From positions 122,880 through 186,879 of IMG/VR virus record IMGVR_UViG_3300018055_000001: a stretch of DNA of 64,000 nt, one strand, 5' to 3'. A model generated the notes under the pieces. The model ran no database searches. It was not told the origin of the DNA and saw only the letters and a program-made list of their open reading frames with translations. The position numbers were made by a program, and so were the translations under genes. Positions 24,514 through 32,784 of this stretch are shown here, piece after piece; positions within the stretch are counted from its first letter, which is position 1, and every line of letters starts with the position of its first letter. Origin of the DNA: a virus.

Positions 24514-25343
24514 TTATCGGCATCACTGGGTGTTGCGAAGACCCCGATGGCCATCGTCGGATTGCTGGAGCTGGCAAGGATGAAGTGGCCAAGCGCCTGA
24601 TGGAGAAGCACAAGTTCACGTCCATCGCGTGGGCGGACCCACTGAAGAGGTACTGCCAGGAGGTATTTGGTTTTTCGGATGAGCAGCTCTGGGGTAGCAG
24701 TGATGTGCGCGTGCTACCCGATACGCGCTATCCGCGCCCCAAGGATAGGCCACTGGACGGCTCGGCTGACGTGACCGTTCATGCCCTTGAGTACTTGACC
24801 CCAAGATATGCCTTGCAGACGTTGGGTACCGGGTGGGGTCGTAACTGCTACGAGAGAGTTTGGGTGGATTACGGTGTGCGCCAGGCAAAAGCCTTGATGG
24901 CAGACAACGGGCTGGTGTATTCGCCACAGCTAGGCGTAATCCCTCGTCACGAGCAGACCAGTCAGGGTGAGTTTGAATCTATCGAAGGGTTCCCTAACCC
25001 CATAGGTGGGGTGGTGTTCAGCGATCTCAGGTACTTCAATGAGTACTACGGGGTGCGAGACCAAGGTGGGAAGGTCATGCGCGTCAAGCGCTACGTGACC
25101 ACCCCATTCGACATGAAGGGCATGGACCATACGCATTCGAGCGAGCGTGAACTCCTACTTTGGGATGATGAAAAGTTCGACTACGTCATCGACAATCTGG
25201 GGACTTTGCACATGCTGCAACTTATGGTTGACACGATGGTGGATGTATTCAAAGGGAAAATCATTCCGTTTGACGAGGACCAGGTGGATACCCCGCCCTT
25301 CCTGCGGAAGAAGTCTCCCGGTGGTACCATTCAAGGCAGGTGA
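24510..25343 (+). CDS. Deoxynucleoside monophosphate kinase (T4 gp1-like)
   Basis: 277 residues. The P-loop is GITG...AGAGKDEVAK, with about ten extra residues between the first strand and the GAGKD turn (residues 20-24). LQTLGTGWGRNCYERVWVD around residue 99 is typical of phage dNMP kinases, as is the final VIDNLGTLHMLQ segment. It would phosphorylate dNMPs for phage DNA synthesis, complementing ThyX further along. Coupled to the upstream gene by ATGA. Confidence 0.85.
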   Translation: MIIGITGCCEDPDGHRRIAGAGKDEVAKRLMEKHKFTSIAWADPLKRYCQEVFGFSDEQLWGSSDVRVLPDTRYPRPKDRPLDGSADVTVHALEYLTPRYALQTLGTGWGRNCYERVWVDYGVRQAKALMADNGLVYSPQLGVIPRHEQTSQGEFESIEGFPNPIGGVVFSDLRYFNEYYGVRDQGGKVMRVKRYVTTPFDMKGMDHTHSSERELLLWDDEKFDYVIDNLGTLHMLQLMVDTMVDVFKGKIIPFDEDQVDTPPFLRKKSPGGTIQGR

Positions 25344-25346
25344 TAC

Positions 25347-25742
25347 ATGCCGTTCCCAATTACCCTGCAGCAAAGCGATTACGAAACGTTGGTTGAACTT
25401 GCCCGCCGCGGCACTCTGGACTCCAGCGGGCAGGTCATGCCTGACAAAGCGCGTGATCTTGATTCTTGGCTGAAGGATCTTGAGCTTGCGAACGACATAC
25501 ACCGGTACGCGCTTTGGGTGCAATGGCAGGAGCAAGAGGCACCGCTGCCCCCTGGCACTCAGTTCCCTGAGCGATGGCCGCCGGAAATGAGGGCATACTT
25601 GGCCCTTACTAGCAGACCCATTGCCCGCAGTGACGTGGATACCTTGTTAGATTCTAAGGCCAGAAGTCCCACGAATGTATTGGTCACCAGAGATCCTGGG
25701 GCCACGGTGGGTTGGACGCAGGTGGATGTTTTCTTCAAGTAG
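25347..25742 (+). CDS. Small protein, unknown function
   Basis: 131 residues, with GGCAGG upstream, 3 bases after the kinase stop. Helical N-terminal half (ITLQQSDYETLVELARRG, SWLKDLELANDIHRYALWVQ), Pro-rich middle, beta end. No family recognised. Confidence 0.65.
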   Translation: MPFPITLQQSDYETLVELARRGTLDSSGQVMPDKARDLDSWLKDLELANDIHRYALWVQWQEQEAPLPPGTQFPERWPPEMRAYLALTSRPIARSDVDTLLDSKARSPTNVLVTRDPGATVGWTQVDVFFK

Positions 25743-26046
25743 TTCAATAGCTGCCAGGATCAAGCAGCAAGCTCAGGCGTACGCGCCACAGGCGAAAGAA
25801 GTAGAGCTTGATCGATTGCGGCAAGAGCACGGCCTTCTGCAGGCGCAGCACAAGGCCACTGTGGAGAAGAACACTGAGTTGACCCAACGTCTGGCTCTTT
25901 ACCTGCACGGACTCGATGTAGCATTGGACTTCATAGCGAAGAGCGGAGTGGAGATTACGGAAGATGTAGCCGGAGTCATCGCACAGCAAGAAGAGTTACG
26001 TATCGTTAGGAGAATCAGGTCGGATCTTACAAGAGGCAAACCATGA
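25726..26046 (+). CDS. Coiled-coil protein, unknown function
   Basis: 106 residues from ATG 25726 (CAGGTGG upstream); an earlier in-frame ATG at 25675 would overlap the previous gene by 68 bases and encode an implausible Trp/Arg-rich start. Residues 10-60 form a coiled coil (VELDRLRQEHGLLQAQHKAT). ATGA-coupled to the next gene. Confidence 0.65.
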   Translation: MFSSSSSIAARIKQQAQAYAPQAKEVELDRLRQEHGLLQAQHKATVEKNTELTQRLALYLHGLDVALDFIAKSGVEITEDVAGVIAQQEELRIVRRIRSDLTRGKP

Positions 26047-26363
26047 ATCTAGTCGACGTTGCCATCGAGAACAACGAGGGTAACTTCTATCAGTTTTTGT
26101 ACGTGTCAGAACAGACGTTGAGGGGAGCAGTATCTCGCTCAGCGTCTGACGGCGGTGCTCTCTCCATGGTGAGCTCCGACAACAGTGCGGCCCTAGTGGT
26201 GCCGTGGCACTCAGTTCGAAAGGTGCTCTACATCGAGGTGCAACGAGAGGCACGCGGTGAGAGTGAATGGACGATCCTTTGGGACAGGGACAGGGATCAG
26301 GCGGCAGTGGTTCCCAAGAAAAAGAAGCGTGCGCGCCGTACTAAGAAGGTGGAGCATGGCTGA
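26043..26363 (+). CDS. Small beta-rich protein with basic tail
   Basis: 106 residues. The N-terminal 80 residues are beta-rich (WHSVRKVLYIEVQREARG). The tail is Lys/Arg-rich (PKKKKRARRTKKVEHG), suggesting nucleic-acid or protein contact. Overlaps the next start. Confidence 0.65.
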   Translation: MNLVDVAIENNEGNFYQFLYVSEQTLRGAVSRSASDGGALSMVSSDNSAALVVPWHSVRKVLYIEVQREARGESEWTILWDRDRDQAAVVPKKKKRARRTKKVEHG

Positions 26364-26760
26364 CGGGCTACCCTGCATGAACTGCAAGAGGCAGGTGGAT
26401 CCTGAGCAGGCTAAGCTGTTCGCGGAGGTCTTCGTTTGTGAGGACTGTCATACGATGGCGGTTCATTTTTGGGATCGAATGGAGCTTGAACTTCGCTACC
26501 TGCTGACCATGGCGAAGGAATCTATCCGGATTGCACTCCTCGAGGGAAAGTTTTCTTTCCCCGAGGGGGTGGCACAAGAAGTTTCAAAGACTGATGTGCT
26601 GCAGGCCATCCTGCAGATGCATGAGGCTAGGGAAAAAGCTCAATGCCGTACCGACAGCCAGGACCAAACGACGCTCTCTACGGAGAGTACACCGCTCATT
26701 GCACCAGAATTGGGTGCGCAGGAAAGCGCATCTTCACTCACGCGATCACCGCAGGGTTGA
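26356..26760 (+). CDS. Zinc-finger protein, unknown function
   Basis: 134 residues, with GTGGAGC upstream. CMNCKRQVD (residue 6) and CEDCHTMAVHFW (residue 30) form a zinc-binding ribbon, followed by a long helix (MELELRYLLTMAKESIRIAL). The last 40 residues are Ser/Thr/Gln-rich and overlap the next gene by 118 bases in another frame. Confidence 0.65.
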   Translation: MADGLPCMNCKRQVDPEQAKLFAEVFVCEDCHTMAVHFWDRMELELRYLLTMAKESIRIALLEGKFSFPEGVAQEVSKTDVLQAILQMHEAREKAQCRTDSQDQTTLSTESTPLIAPELGAQESASSLTRSPQG

Positions 26761-26909
26761 AGCCAGGTGACTTGATCCCTCCGGATGCATCGCGACCGGA
26801 GTTTGGAAAATGTCCAGTTTGCAAACGCTACTCGATGAAAATACGTCTCGCGCCAGTGCCAGATCCCCCTCCACCCCCGAAGGGATTCTCGAAGGTGCCG
26901 GAGAAATAG
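26643..26909 (+). CDS. Small zinc-binding protein with Pro-rich tail
   Basis: 88 residues. CTRIGCAGKRIFTHAI and CPVCKRYSMKI suggest a zinc site (four cysteines). The tail is Pro-rich. The start overlaps the previous gene by 118 bases; both frames look protein-like, so either a true overlap or an indel in the A run at 26633-26637. Confidence 0.55.
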   Translation: MPYRQPGPNDALYGEYTAHCTRIGCAGKRIFTHAITAGLKPGDLIPPDASRPEFGKCPVCKRYSMKIRLAPVPDPPPPPKGFSKVPEK

Positions 26910-27292
26910 AGTGGTATCGGACTGACTGGGGCCGTGCCGCAGGTACTATGCCGTCGTACTCGATGCGTCGCATCGCGCATGCGAGCAGATCCATCTCGTT
27001 CTTTTGGGACCTCGTAGAGATTCCAGAGTTGTACTTGTGCCACAAGGCGGCACTGCTTCTACTTCAAGGGCAGAAGCTTTCGAGTATCCTCATTCCCAAC
27101 CATGAGCTACGCCGGGGGGTTTACCGTTCGGGGGACCCCGTGGCTCATGTACTTCTGCGGGTGGACCCGTGGGATTACTGCCTTCCGAGTCCTGTGCTTA
27201 CGGGATTGAAGTTGGCACATTTGTCGGAGATTCCCGAGGAACTGGCCCCCATGGAGGTGCTGGAGATCCTAGTGGCTGGCTCGGCTACTTGA
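26810..27292 (+). CDS. Unknown 160-residue protein
   Basis: ATG 26810 has GGAG at good spacing but overlaps the previous gene by 100 bases; ATG 26948 is a possible later start. From there on the protein is convincing: helices ISFFWDLVEIPELYLCHKAA and a beta segment ending before a Leu-rich helix. No family recognised. Confidence 0.6.
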   Translation: MSSLQTLLDENTSRASARSPSTPEGILEGAGEIEWYRTDWGRAAGTMPSYSMRRIAHASRSISFFWDLVEIPELYLCHKAALLLLQGQKLSSILIPNHELRRGVYRSGDPVAHVLLRVDPWDYCLPSPVLTGLKLAHLSEIPEELAPMEVLEILVAGSAT

Positions 27293-27320
27293 CCCCGGCC
27301 TTTTTTCTAGCTACCTATTA

Positions 27321-27337
27321 GGCGTACGCTGTACGCC
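27321..27337 (+). other. Hairpin upstream of the tail chaperone gene
   Basis: GGCGTAC-GCT-GTACGCC, a perfect 7-bp stem, ends 3 bases before the AGGAG ribosome site of the gene at 27352. It may stabilise the mRNA 5' end or regulate translation. The upstream gap also has a run of six T (27301-27306). Confidence 0.5.
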
Positions 27338-27351
27338 AGGAGTGATTCTGC

Positions 27352-28692
27352 ATGAAGCGAACACCAGGAAGTGTGACGGATCCAGGCGGGCCAGGTATTG
27401 CCCCAACCACCTCGATACGAGACAAGAACAACCCCACACAGCTGGGTCCTGACCCGCGCGGCCCGCGGCAGCCATTCGTCGATCCTGCGGTGGCCGACCC
27501 GGTGGCCATCAAGTATGCGCAGGGCGCAGAAGGGCGTCGACGCAATGCTCCGGCGCCGATTCCACGCTATTCGGAGCCTGTAGCCGGTGGGCCAGATCTG
27601 CCCATTCCTCATTTAGGAAGTGACGCCACGGATGGAACGATGGCCGATCAGGCGCGTCGACAGCGCGGGCTCCCACAGCCTGGGCTCATCCCTGATCTCA
27701 ACTCGGTGTTGGCCACGATGGGCAATGAACCAGCATTGCAGAGGGGTGGCCCCGGGATTGTGGCGGGTGATGCCCATCATCAAACTCCCGCAGCACCCAA
27801 CGCTTTGTCGCAAAACCTTCCTCCTAGCTTGCGTCGGGACGACATGCTGCCGGAGCAAGCCACTAAGGACCCGACCTTCCAACAGGGTCCAGGCAGTATG
27901 TACGCGGCGAACCAGCCCGCATTGGCTCTCAAGTACGGTGTCATGCGCAACAAGCAGTTCATTCCCCCGCAACAGCTAAAGTCACCGGCGGTACCGGGTG
28001 GGCTTCGAAGTGAGACCGTAGCTGGTCTGCAGGCGCTGGAAGAGTTTCAAACTCAACGTAGGCAGGTTGAGTCTGGTGACGCCGCGGTGGATAGGCAAAT
28101 CGCCAAAGAGGCTGCCGCTGGCCCAGCCGGTGGCGCTGGTACGACGGAAAAGCCTCTTACCGACGACGACAAGAAGCAGCTACTCGACGATATGGACGAG
28201 TTCCAGCTAAGTCGATTGAAGAACGCTCTCTTCAAAGACATGCTCAATAACGATGAGCAGCGCGCGATCATTGAGGCACGGCTTGCCCCGTTGGACCTAA
28301 GCGACTTGATTGTGACGGGTCGCTGCTCTCAGCTTGTTCCCATCCATCCAGGTGTATTTGAGGCGGAGTTCCAGTCGTACGCGTCAGAAGAAGATCTCCG
28401 GGTCAAGCGCATGATTGGAGAAGAGGCCGCCTCGTTGCGCCCCAGTGACCGTTACTTGATGGACAAATACCATTTGATGGGGCTCACCATCGCTATCGCC
28501 GCCATCAACAAGCGGCCGCTTCCAGACTATCGAGATGCCAAGGGTGACTTCGATGACGACAAGTTCTGGGTGAAGTACGGGATTGTCGCTCGGTTCAACT
28601 ACCACATGATGGCCAGTTTGATGGTCAATTGGTTTTGGTTCGACATGCGCGTGCGAGAGCTGTTCCGCGCGGAGGCACTGGGAAATGGATAG
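27352..28692 (+). CDS. Tail assembly chaperone, 0-frame product
   Basis: 446 residues, with AGGAG upstream. Residues 1-250 are disordered and Pro/Gln/Gly-rich. Residues 275-440 are folded and helical: DLIVTGRCSQLVPIHPGVFE then a strand and helices, resembling the N-terminal chaperone fold of tail assembly proteins. It ends EALGNG at a G GGA AAT slippery site. Tail chaperones of this kind bind the tape measure and come in short and frameshifted forms; the long disordered N-terminus is unusual. Confidence 0.75.
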   Translation: MKRTPGSVTDPGGPGIAPTTSIRDKNNPTQLGPDPRGPRQPFVDPAVADPVAIKYAQGAEGRRRNAPAPIPRYSEPVAGGPDLPIPHLGSDATDGTMADQARRQRGLPQPGLIPDLNSVLATMGNEPALQRGGPGIVAGDAHHQTPAAPNALSQNLPPSLRRDDMLPEQATKDPTFQQGPGSMYAANQPALALKYGVMRNKQFIPPQQLKSPAVPGGLRSETVAGLQALEEFQTQRRQVESGDAAVDRQIAKEAAAGPAGGAGTTEKPLTDDDKKQLLDDMDEFQLSRLKNALFKDMLNNDEQRAIIEARLAPLDLSDLIVTGRCSQLVPIHPGVFEAEFQSYASEEDLRVKRMIGEEAASLRPSDRYLMDKYHLMGLTIAIAAINKRPLPDYRDAKGDFDDDKFWVKYGIVARFNYHMMASLMVNWFWFDMRVRELFRAEALGNG

Positions 28693-28765
28693 AGACCCCC
28701 GAGGGCTGGGCGCAGGCAAATCTACTGCTTGCGACTCTGAGGGAGCCGCCACCTCGGGGGTCTCT
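28680..28765 (+). promoter_or_regulatory. Programmed -1 frameshift site G GGA AAT with a 13-bp stem
   Basis: The heptamer at 28680-28686 is in phase with the frame from 27352, directly before the stop codon TAG (28690). Four bases on, a perfect 13-bp stem starts: 28691-28703 pairs with 28753-28765. Its loop of 49 bases contains further pairing (GGCT with AGCC, and CGCAGGCA with TGCTTGCG). The heptamer class is the one used by lambda G-GT. Confidence 0.88.
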
Positions 28766-29108
28766 TCAATCTTACGTATTGCAGGCTCTCCTCATACGCA
28801 AAGATCAGATCGAGTACATGCGCACGCGCGCAGTCGTACAAGCTCTGGTGAACAAGGACGAAGCGCAGAAGGCACTTGACGCATATCGCGATGCCCAAAT
28901 GCCCTACCTGCAGGGAGTTCAGAAGAATGACAGACAGCAGCACATCAAACGCCTCATGGACGAAGTCGCCAAAGGTGCGATCAGCGTTACGCCGATCATG
29001 CCCAAGCAGGTGCGTAGTCGTCTCAAGACGCGTGTCGTGCAGCGCACGACTGAGGAACAACTTGCCCAGTCACGCCGGCTGTCGAAGCAAATGGGAGGTC
29101 TCTTGTGA
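28686..29108 (+). CDS. Tail assembly chaperone, -1 frame extension
   Basis: 140 codons, giving a fused product of about 585 residues. Begins WIETPEGWAQANLLLATL and has long helices (IRKDQIEYMRTRAVVQALVN, LMDEVAKGAI). A separate start would have to lie inside the upstream gene with no ribosome site. By analogy with lambda gpGT, the extension would recruit tail tube subunits to the tape measure. The stop overlaps the next GTG start. Confidence 0.8.
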   Translation, partial: WIETPEGWAQANLLLATLREPPPRGSLQSYVLQALLIRKDQIEYMRTRAVVQALVNKDEAQKALDAYRDAQMPYLQGVQKNDRQQHIKRLMDEVAKGAISVTPIMPKQVRSRLKTRVVQRTTEEQLAQSRRLSKQMGGLL

Positions 29109-29509
29109 CCGATAGTAAAGTCAGGTTCTGCCCGAGGTGCGGCAGCGCCAACGTGGAGTTCTCTGAGCTGGCAGGTGGTGGCGCCAACTGCGGCAACTGC
29201 CCGTGGTCTGGGACTGTGGACGATCTGTTTGTAGTCCCTTTCAGTCATGACTTCTTCAGCGATGAGGGCATGGTGCGTGGCCTGATGAACGATCTCAGGT
29301 CGATGCTGTCAGGAGAATTGGGGCTCCCCTACTTGAAGTTTCTGGTCAAGTGGGGGTTCGTCAAGAACCCAAATGGGGTCGTCGACAGAGTTGTGTTCAC
29401 CCGTTATCTAGTGGCCATAGCGAAAGCGTTGCTCGTTGCCATCTTCGAGGAGCGCAAGAAGCTTTCGGTCGAAGCTGCACCGCAGGTAGGAGCAAACGAT
29501 GCAAACTGA
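29105..29509 (+). CDS. Zinc-ribbon protein, unknown function
   Basis: 134 residues, GTG start with GGAGG upstream, overlapping the chaperone stop. CPRCGSANVEF and CGNCPWSG near the N-terminus form a classic zinc ribbon. The remainder is helical with a hydrophobic helix (RYLVAIAKALLVAIFEERKK). Confidence 0.7.
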   Translation: MTDSKVRFCPRCGSANVEFSELAGGGANCGNCPWSGTVDDLFVVPFSHDFFSDEGMVRGLMNDLRSMLSGELGLPYLKFLVKWGFVKNPNGVVDRVVFTRYLVAIAKALLVAIFEERKKLSVEAAPQVGANDAN

Positions 29510-29765
29510 TGCAGTCAATCCAGAGCCCTCCGAGTCCAAGCCATCGCTGGCCTGCTACAGGGATCAGCCGCGGGTGTGCGGCCCAGACTGCATGGCGCAC
29601 CTGCCACAAGTCCCAGACGGTCCGGCTTATCAAGGGGAAAACTGGGCACATTGCCTGCTGCTGGTGAACTCAGAGCGCGTGGGCAAGCACCTCATCATCT
29701 TGGCGGATCTTCTCAAGAAGGCGCAGGCCAACGCCGCACGAAACCAGCAACCTCCAGGAGTTTAG
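29499..29765 (+). CDS. Small Cys-containing protein, unknown function
   Basis: 88 residues, with GGTAGGAG upstream, overlapping the previous end by 11 bases. Cysteines at CYRDQPRVCGPDC and HC in the first 55 residues may bind metal; a helix (VGKHLIILADLLKKAQANAA) follows. Confidence 0.6.
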   Translation: MQTDAVNPEPSESKPSLACYRDQPRVCGPDCMAHLPQVPDGPAYQGENWAHCLLLVNSERVGKHLIILADLLKKAQANAARNQQPPGV

Positions 29766-29767
29766 CA

Positions 29768-30517
29768 ATGCACGCAAGAATTATTGGAATCCGGCAGGAG
29801 CTGTCCTTTGAGGACGGGGAAGCTGCCAACTACATGGTGATGGAGCTACCTAATGGCTCCCGCATTCAGGCGCCAATCGATGACGAAACTCTCCGCGAGT
29901 TGACTGTGTCGTTCGTGGACAATGGAGGTGTCGCTGCTGAGCAGGCAGTGGCTCGAGCTCGTTCTGAAAAGAGAGGGCCTGAGCACACGAAGATGTCCGC
30001 AGAGCAGATGAGGCAACAAGCCGAAGCTTCCACGGCGCACCCGGCGTTGGTGAACCCCATGGGTTCCCCCAATACAGCGGTAGATGATAGTCACGCCCCT
30101 CTTAGCATTCAAGATGGGGGCGAGGGCGATGCAGGTGAGTACGTATTCGGTGGGGATTATCAGGGGGGGACTGCTGATGAGGAAGAGGAACTGCATAACT
30201 TACAGCAGCAGTTCCATCAGGCGTCTGAGCGGGTACACCAAGCTGCGAGTACGGGGAACTTGGGGGAAGCAGTTCAGGCTCTCAGTCAGCCGCAGTCAGG
30301 CACGCTACCAACGCCTAGTTGGGCGGCTGAGGTTGTAGCTGCTACTCCTCCTAGAACTAAGATGAGGCGGGTCAGCGTGGCATCCCCTGTGGCGTTGGCG
30401 GCCGTACAAGTGAGTGCGGACTCAAAGGGTAACCCTATACTTCGAGGGGAAGGGTTGGTGGATCCTCTCGAGTTGACTGGTCAGACCGACGAGCAAGGTG
30501 AGGCTGCCCAGATATGA
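29768..30517 (+). CDS. Unknown protein with acidic linker
   Basis: 249 residues from ATG 29768 (AGGAG upstream). N-terminal beta region (MVMELPNGSRIQAPIDDETL), then disordered acidic stretches, a helix (LHNLQQQFHQASERVHQAAS) and a second structured patch near the end. ATGA-coupled to the next gene. Confidence 0.65.
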   Translation: MHARIIGIRQELSFEDGEAANYMVMELPNGSRIQAPIDDETLRELTVSFVDNGGVAAEQAVARARSEKRGPEHTKMSAEQMRQQAEASTAHPALVNPMGSPNTAVDDSHAPLSIQDGGEGDAGEYVFGGDYQGGTADEEEELHNLQQQFHQASERVHQAASTGNLGEAVQALSQPQSGTLPTPSWAAEVVAATPPRTKMRRVSVASPVALAAVQVSADSKGNPILRGEGLVDPLELTGQTDEQGEAAQI

Positions 30518-30990
30518 TTGTAATTGCCTGTAGCAAGTGCAGTCATGCTCTTCGCGTCAATGGCGAAGTGCGTGATGTGGACTCTCTTGTCGGTCAAGGT
30601 AGCGAGTATTGGCCGGACAAGTACCCTTGCTACAACTGTGGCGAAAGGGCTTCAGGTTTTCTTACTCCAGAAGTGAGTGTATTGGCCATGCAGGCCCTGC
30701 GCATTACTGACGTGAGCCCAGAGGAGGCTTTCGCTGCGTTGAATGGGTTAGGTGTTCCATCTGAGCGAACTTGTTGCGAGGAGGTCATCCTTCCGTACTT
30801 TGAATCGGTTGGAATTCAGGTGAAGGGCAAGCAGATGCGTGGGCAGACCCGTTTTATCCTGGAGGAACTCACGTTTCCGGATGGGACACGCATGCAGATT
30901 GGGGCCAGTCCGCAAGGGGCGATCATTTACCGTTTGGTGAAGAAACACTCGTATGTGAAGACGGTAGAGGAGAGTAGCGATGCCGGCTGA
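30514..30990 (+). CDS. Zinc-ribbon protein, unknown function
   Basis: 158 residues. CSKCSHALRV at residue 6 and YPCYNCGERASG near residue 38 form a zinc ribbon. The second half (EEAFAALNGLGVPSERTCCE, then beta strands) is probably a separate domain. Confidence 0.7.
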   Translation: MIVIACSKCSHALRVNGEVRDVDSLVGQGSEYWPDKYPCYNCGERASGFLTPEVSVLAMQALRITDVSPEEAFAALNGLGVPSERTCCEEVILPYFESVGIQVKGKQMRGQTRFILEELTFPDGTRMQIGASPQGAIIYRLVKKHSYVKTVEESSDAG

Positions 30991-31672
30991 TGTGACGATG
31001 ACTTATCGTAGAGTGGGGACTGAATACACCGGAGAAATCGATGGTGTGCCGTTCACCGGCAAGACGTTTGCCGCGATGATGACCCTCGTACATCTTCGTC
31101 TAGTTGAACATCCAGACCTTGGTTTGTTGCTTCGAAGAACAGAGCGTCCTGGGCTATTGACTGTGCGTGTTGACGGGGACAAGCTGGATTTACTGCGGAC
31201 AGATCCAGCCAGGTACATTGAGATGCACACCATTGCCCCAGTCACCATCGATCTGTCCGGAGGCAAGAAGGGTCAACGTGGCCTGGCCAGAGGGGAACGA
31301 ACTACAATCCCCAAGCACAGTGGTATTCGCGCTGGATACGACACTATTGCCGAGGCTTTTGGCAATGTTGTCTATGCGCGCATCCGTAACAACAATGTGG
31401 AAAGTCCAGACACTGGCAGGTGGGTTTCGCTCCAGGTTCTGGAGAATTGGTTGAATGCAGTCCCCGTAGAAGTCATTACACCAGCGCTGGGTTGGGTGGG
31501 GATTCGCATCATTGACTTGTTACGAACAAAGAACTCCAGGTTCTATTTGCCCAGGGAGTGGAATCCGTATCAAGGTTGGATAACCAAGGAACAATTGAGT
31601 GAACTGCTTGAGCAGTTCGAAGAGGAGAAAGTACTACTATGTCAATCGGCGGAAACAGTAACAACGTCTTAG
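30980..31672 (+). CDS. Unknown 230-residue protein
   Basis: Overlaps the preceding gene by 11 bases, with GGAG upstream. Beta-rich N-terminal half (VGTEYTGEIDGVPFTGKTF), a basic middle, and a helical C-terminus (TKEQLSELLEQFEEEKVLL). No family recognised. Confidence 0.65.
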   Translation: MPADVTMTYRRVGTEYTGEIDGVPFTGKTFAAMMTLVHLRLVEHPDLGLLLRRTERPGLLTVRVDGDKLDLLRTDPARYIEMHTIAPVTIDLSGGKKGQRGLARGERTTIPKHSGIRAGYDTIAEAFGNVVYARIRNNNVESPDTGRWVSLQVLENWLNAVPVEVITPALGWVGIRIIDLLRTKNSRFYLPREWNPYQGWITKEQLSELLEQFEEEKVLLCQSAETVTTS

Positions 31673-32043
31673 CAGCCCGCATGGCCGGGGTAAGAGTGGC
31701 AACCGACGGGACCCCCGCGCAGAGAGGGCAACCCAACAAGGTCACGGGGGTCGTTGAAGCTTCTGTGGTGTTCGTCTGGCATAACGACATGCGAGGCAAT
31801 GCGGCTCTTGCCATGTACTTCAAGGTCGGCAACGACTACTACTCCACGCCGGATACAACTGAGTGGTGCGACAAGCTACGCCCTATGGCGGAGTGGATGA
31901 AGAAAGAAATTGCAGCCAAATCTGCCATGCAGACCAGTGCTGAGCAGATTCCGAAGACAGATTCCGTCGACGTACTCGGTGAGGGCGAAGACGAGGTCGG
32001 TGCAACTACAGGAGAAGGCGATGAAGTTGACGTTGTTGCATGA
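31639..32043 (+). CDS. Unknown protein with acidic tail
   Basis: 134 residues, with AGGAG well upstream, overlapping the previous gene by 34 bases. A folded region (ASVVFVWHNDMRGNAALAMY) is followed by an acidic tail (GEGEDEVGATTGEGDEVDV). The last 23 bases overlap GroES. Confidence 0.6.
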   Translation: MSIGGNSNNVLAARMAGVRVATDGTPAQRGQPNKVTGVVEASVVFVWHNDMRGNAALAMYFKVGNDYYSTPDTTEWCDKLRPMAEWMKKEIAAKSAMQTSAEQIPKTDSVDVLGEGEDEVGATTGEGDEVDVVA

Positions 32044-32341
32044 TTGGGTGCACATCAAGGTAGATCCTGCGCCCACTCAATCTAGTGGCGGGATCCATCT
32101 TGTTGGGGCTGTGCCCATCCGCATGGCCACGGTGCTGGCTATAGGCCCTGGGAGACGCAACAAAAAGGGTGTGCTCATTCCCATGGAGCTGGTGGTCGGT
32201 GACCGTTTTCCGTTCTTCAAGGCTGTCACTGAGACCAAGCAGGGTCACGCCTTGGGGCTGTTGCTCGAGGATGATGAGGCTCTCATTCGTGAGAACGATG
32301 TACTGTTCATCGCGGATGAGGAGGTTGCGGTGACGATGTGA
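32021..32341 (+). CDS. groES: GroES-type co-chaperonin
   Basis: 106 residues from ATG 32021, with GGAGAAGG upstream; a longer in-frame start inside the previous gene is unlikely. LHDWVHIKVDPAPTQSSGGI with the mobile loop GGIHL at 23-27 (family GGIVL), then TVLAIGPGRRNKKG and ENDVLFIADEE match GroES throughout. It would cap the host GroEL, or a phage chaperonin outside the window, to fold virion proteins, as T4 gp31 does. No GroEL gene is seen. Confidence 0.88.
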   Translation: MKLTLLHDWVHIKVDPAPTQSSGGIHLVGAVPIRMATVLAIGPGRRNKKGVLIPMELVVGDRFPFFKAVTETKQGHALGLLLEDDEALIRENDVLFIADEEVAVTM

Positions 32342-32610
32342 GGTTTGTAGACAGAACAGCCCCCGGGAAGCTTGAGCTCAACTATATGTGGTTGCCCACC
32401 TGGATCGGGATGAATGAATCTTTGATTCGGGAGTTGGAGGCAGAGTTGAGCAAGACCATTGTTGGTCAGGCTTTGACTGATGACCTGCTGGATGTTGCTC
32501 ATCAGCAACTATTGGGCATACTTGTCGAGAAATTCCCACTCCAGCGGGGGCTCTTCGAGTATCTCGATGGAATCAAGTTTGTAGGTAATGATGGCAACCA
32601 AGCGGGATAG
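32338..32610 (+). CDS. Small protein downstream of GroES, unknown
   Basis: 90 residues, GTG start overlapping the GroES stop. Short beta start (LELNYMWLPTWIGM), then helices (LIRELEAELSKTIVGQAL, LLDVAHQQLLGILVEKFP). No family recognised. Confidence 0.65.
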   Translation: MRFVDRTAPGKLELNYMWLPTWIGMNESLIRELEAELSKTIVGQALTDDLLDVAHQQLLGILVEKFPLQRGLFEYLDGIKFVGNDGNQAG

Positions 32611-32782
32611 ATCAAGAAAGGGAGGGCGGTTACACCTGCGTGTGGCTGCAGACGTAGTAGAGCAGATGCATGACTACGCGAAGCGCCACCACACGGACTT
32701 GACTGCCCTAGTGACCACGCATTTCCTAGAACTCTTGGCTGCAGAAAAAGTTCTGCGAGTCCCAGAGGCTGAACAGATTTAG
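32591..32782 (+). CDS. Ribbon-helix-helix DNA-binding protein
   Basis: 63 residues from ATG 32591 (ATG 32588 adds one). Basic start, then GRLHLRVAADVVEQMHDYAK and a second helix LTALVTTHFLELLAAEK, a strand-helix-helix pattern typical of CopG/Arc-type repressors. It could be a phage transcription regulator and might bind one of the palindromes seen elsewhere in the window. Confidence 0.65.
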   Translation: MATKRDRSRKGGRLHLRVAADVVEQMHDYAKRHHTDLTALVTTHFLELLAAEKVLRVPEAEQI

Positions 32783-32784
32783 CC

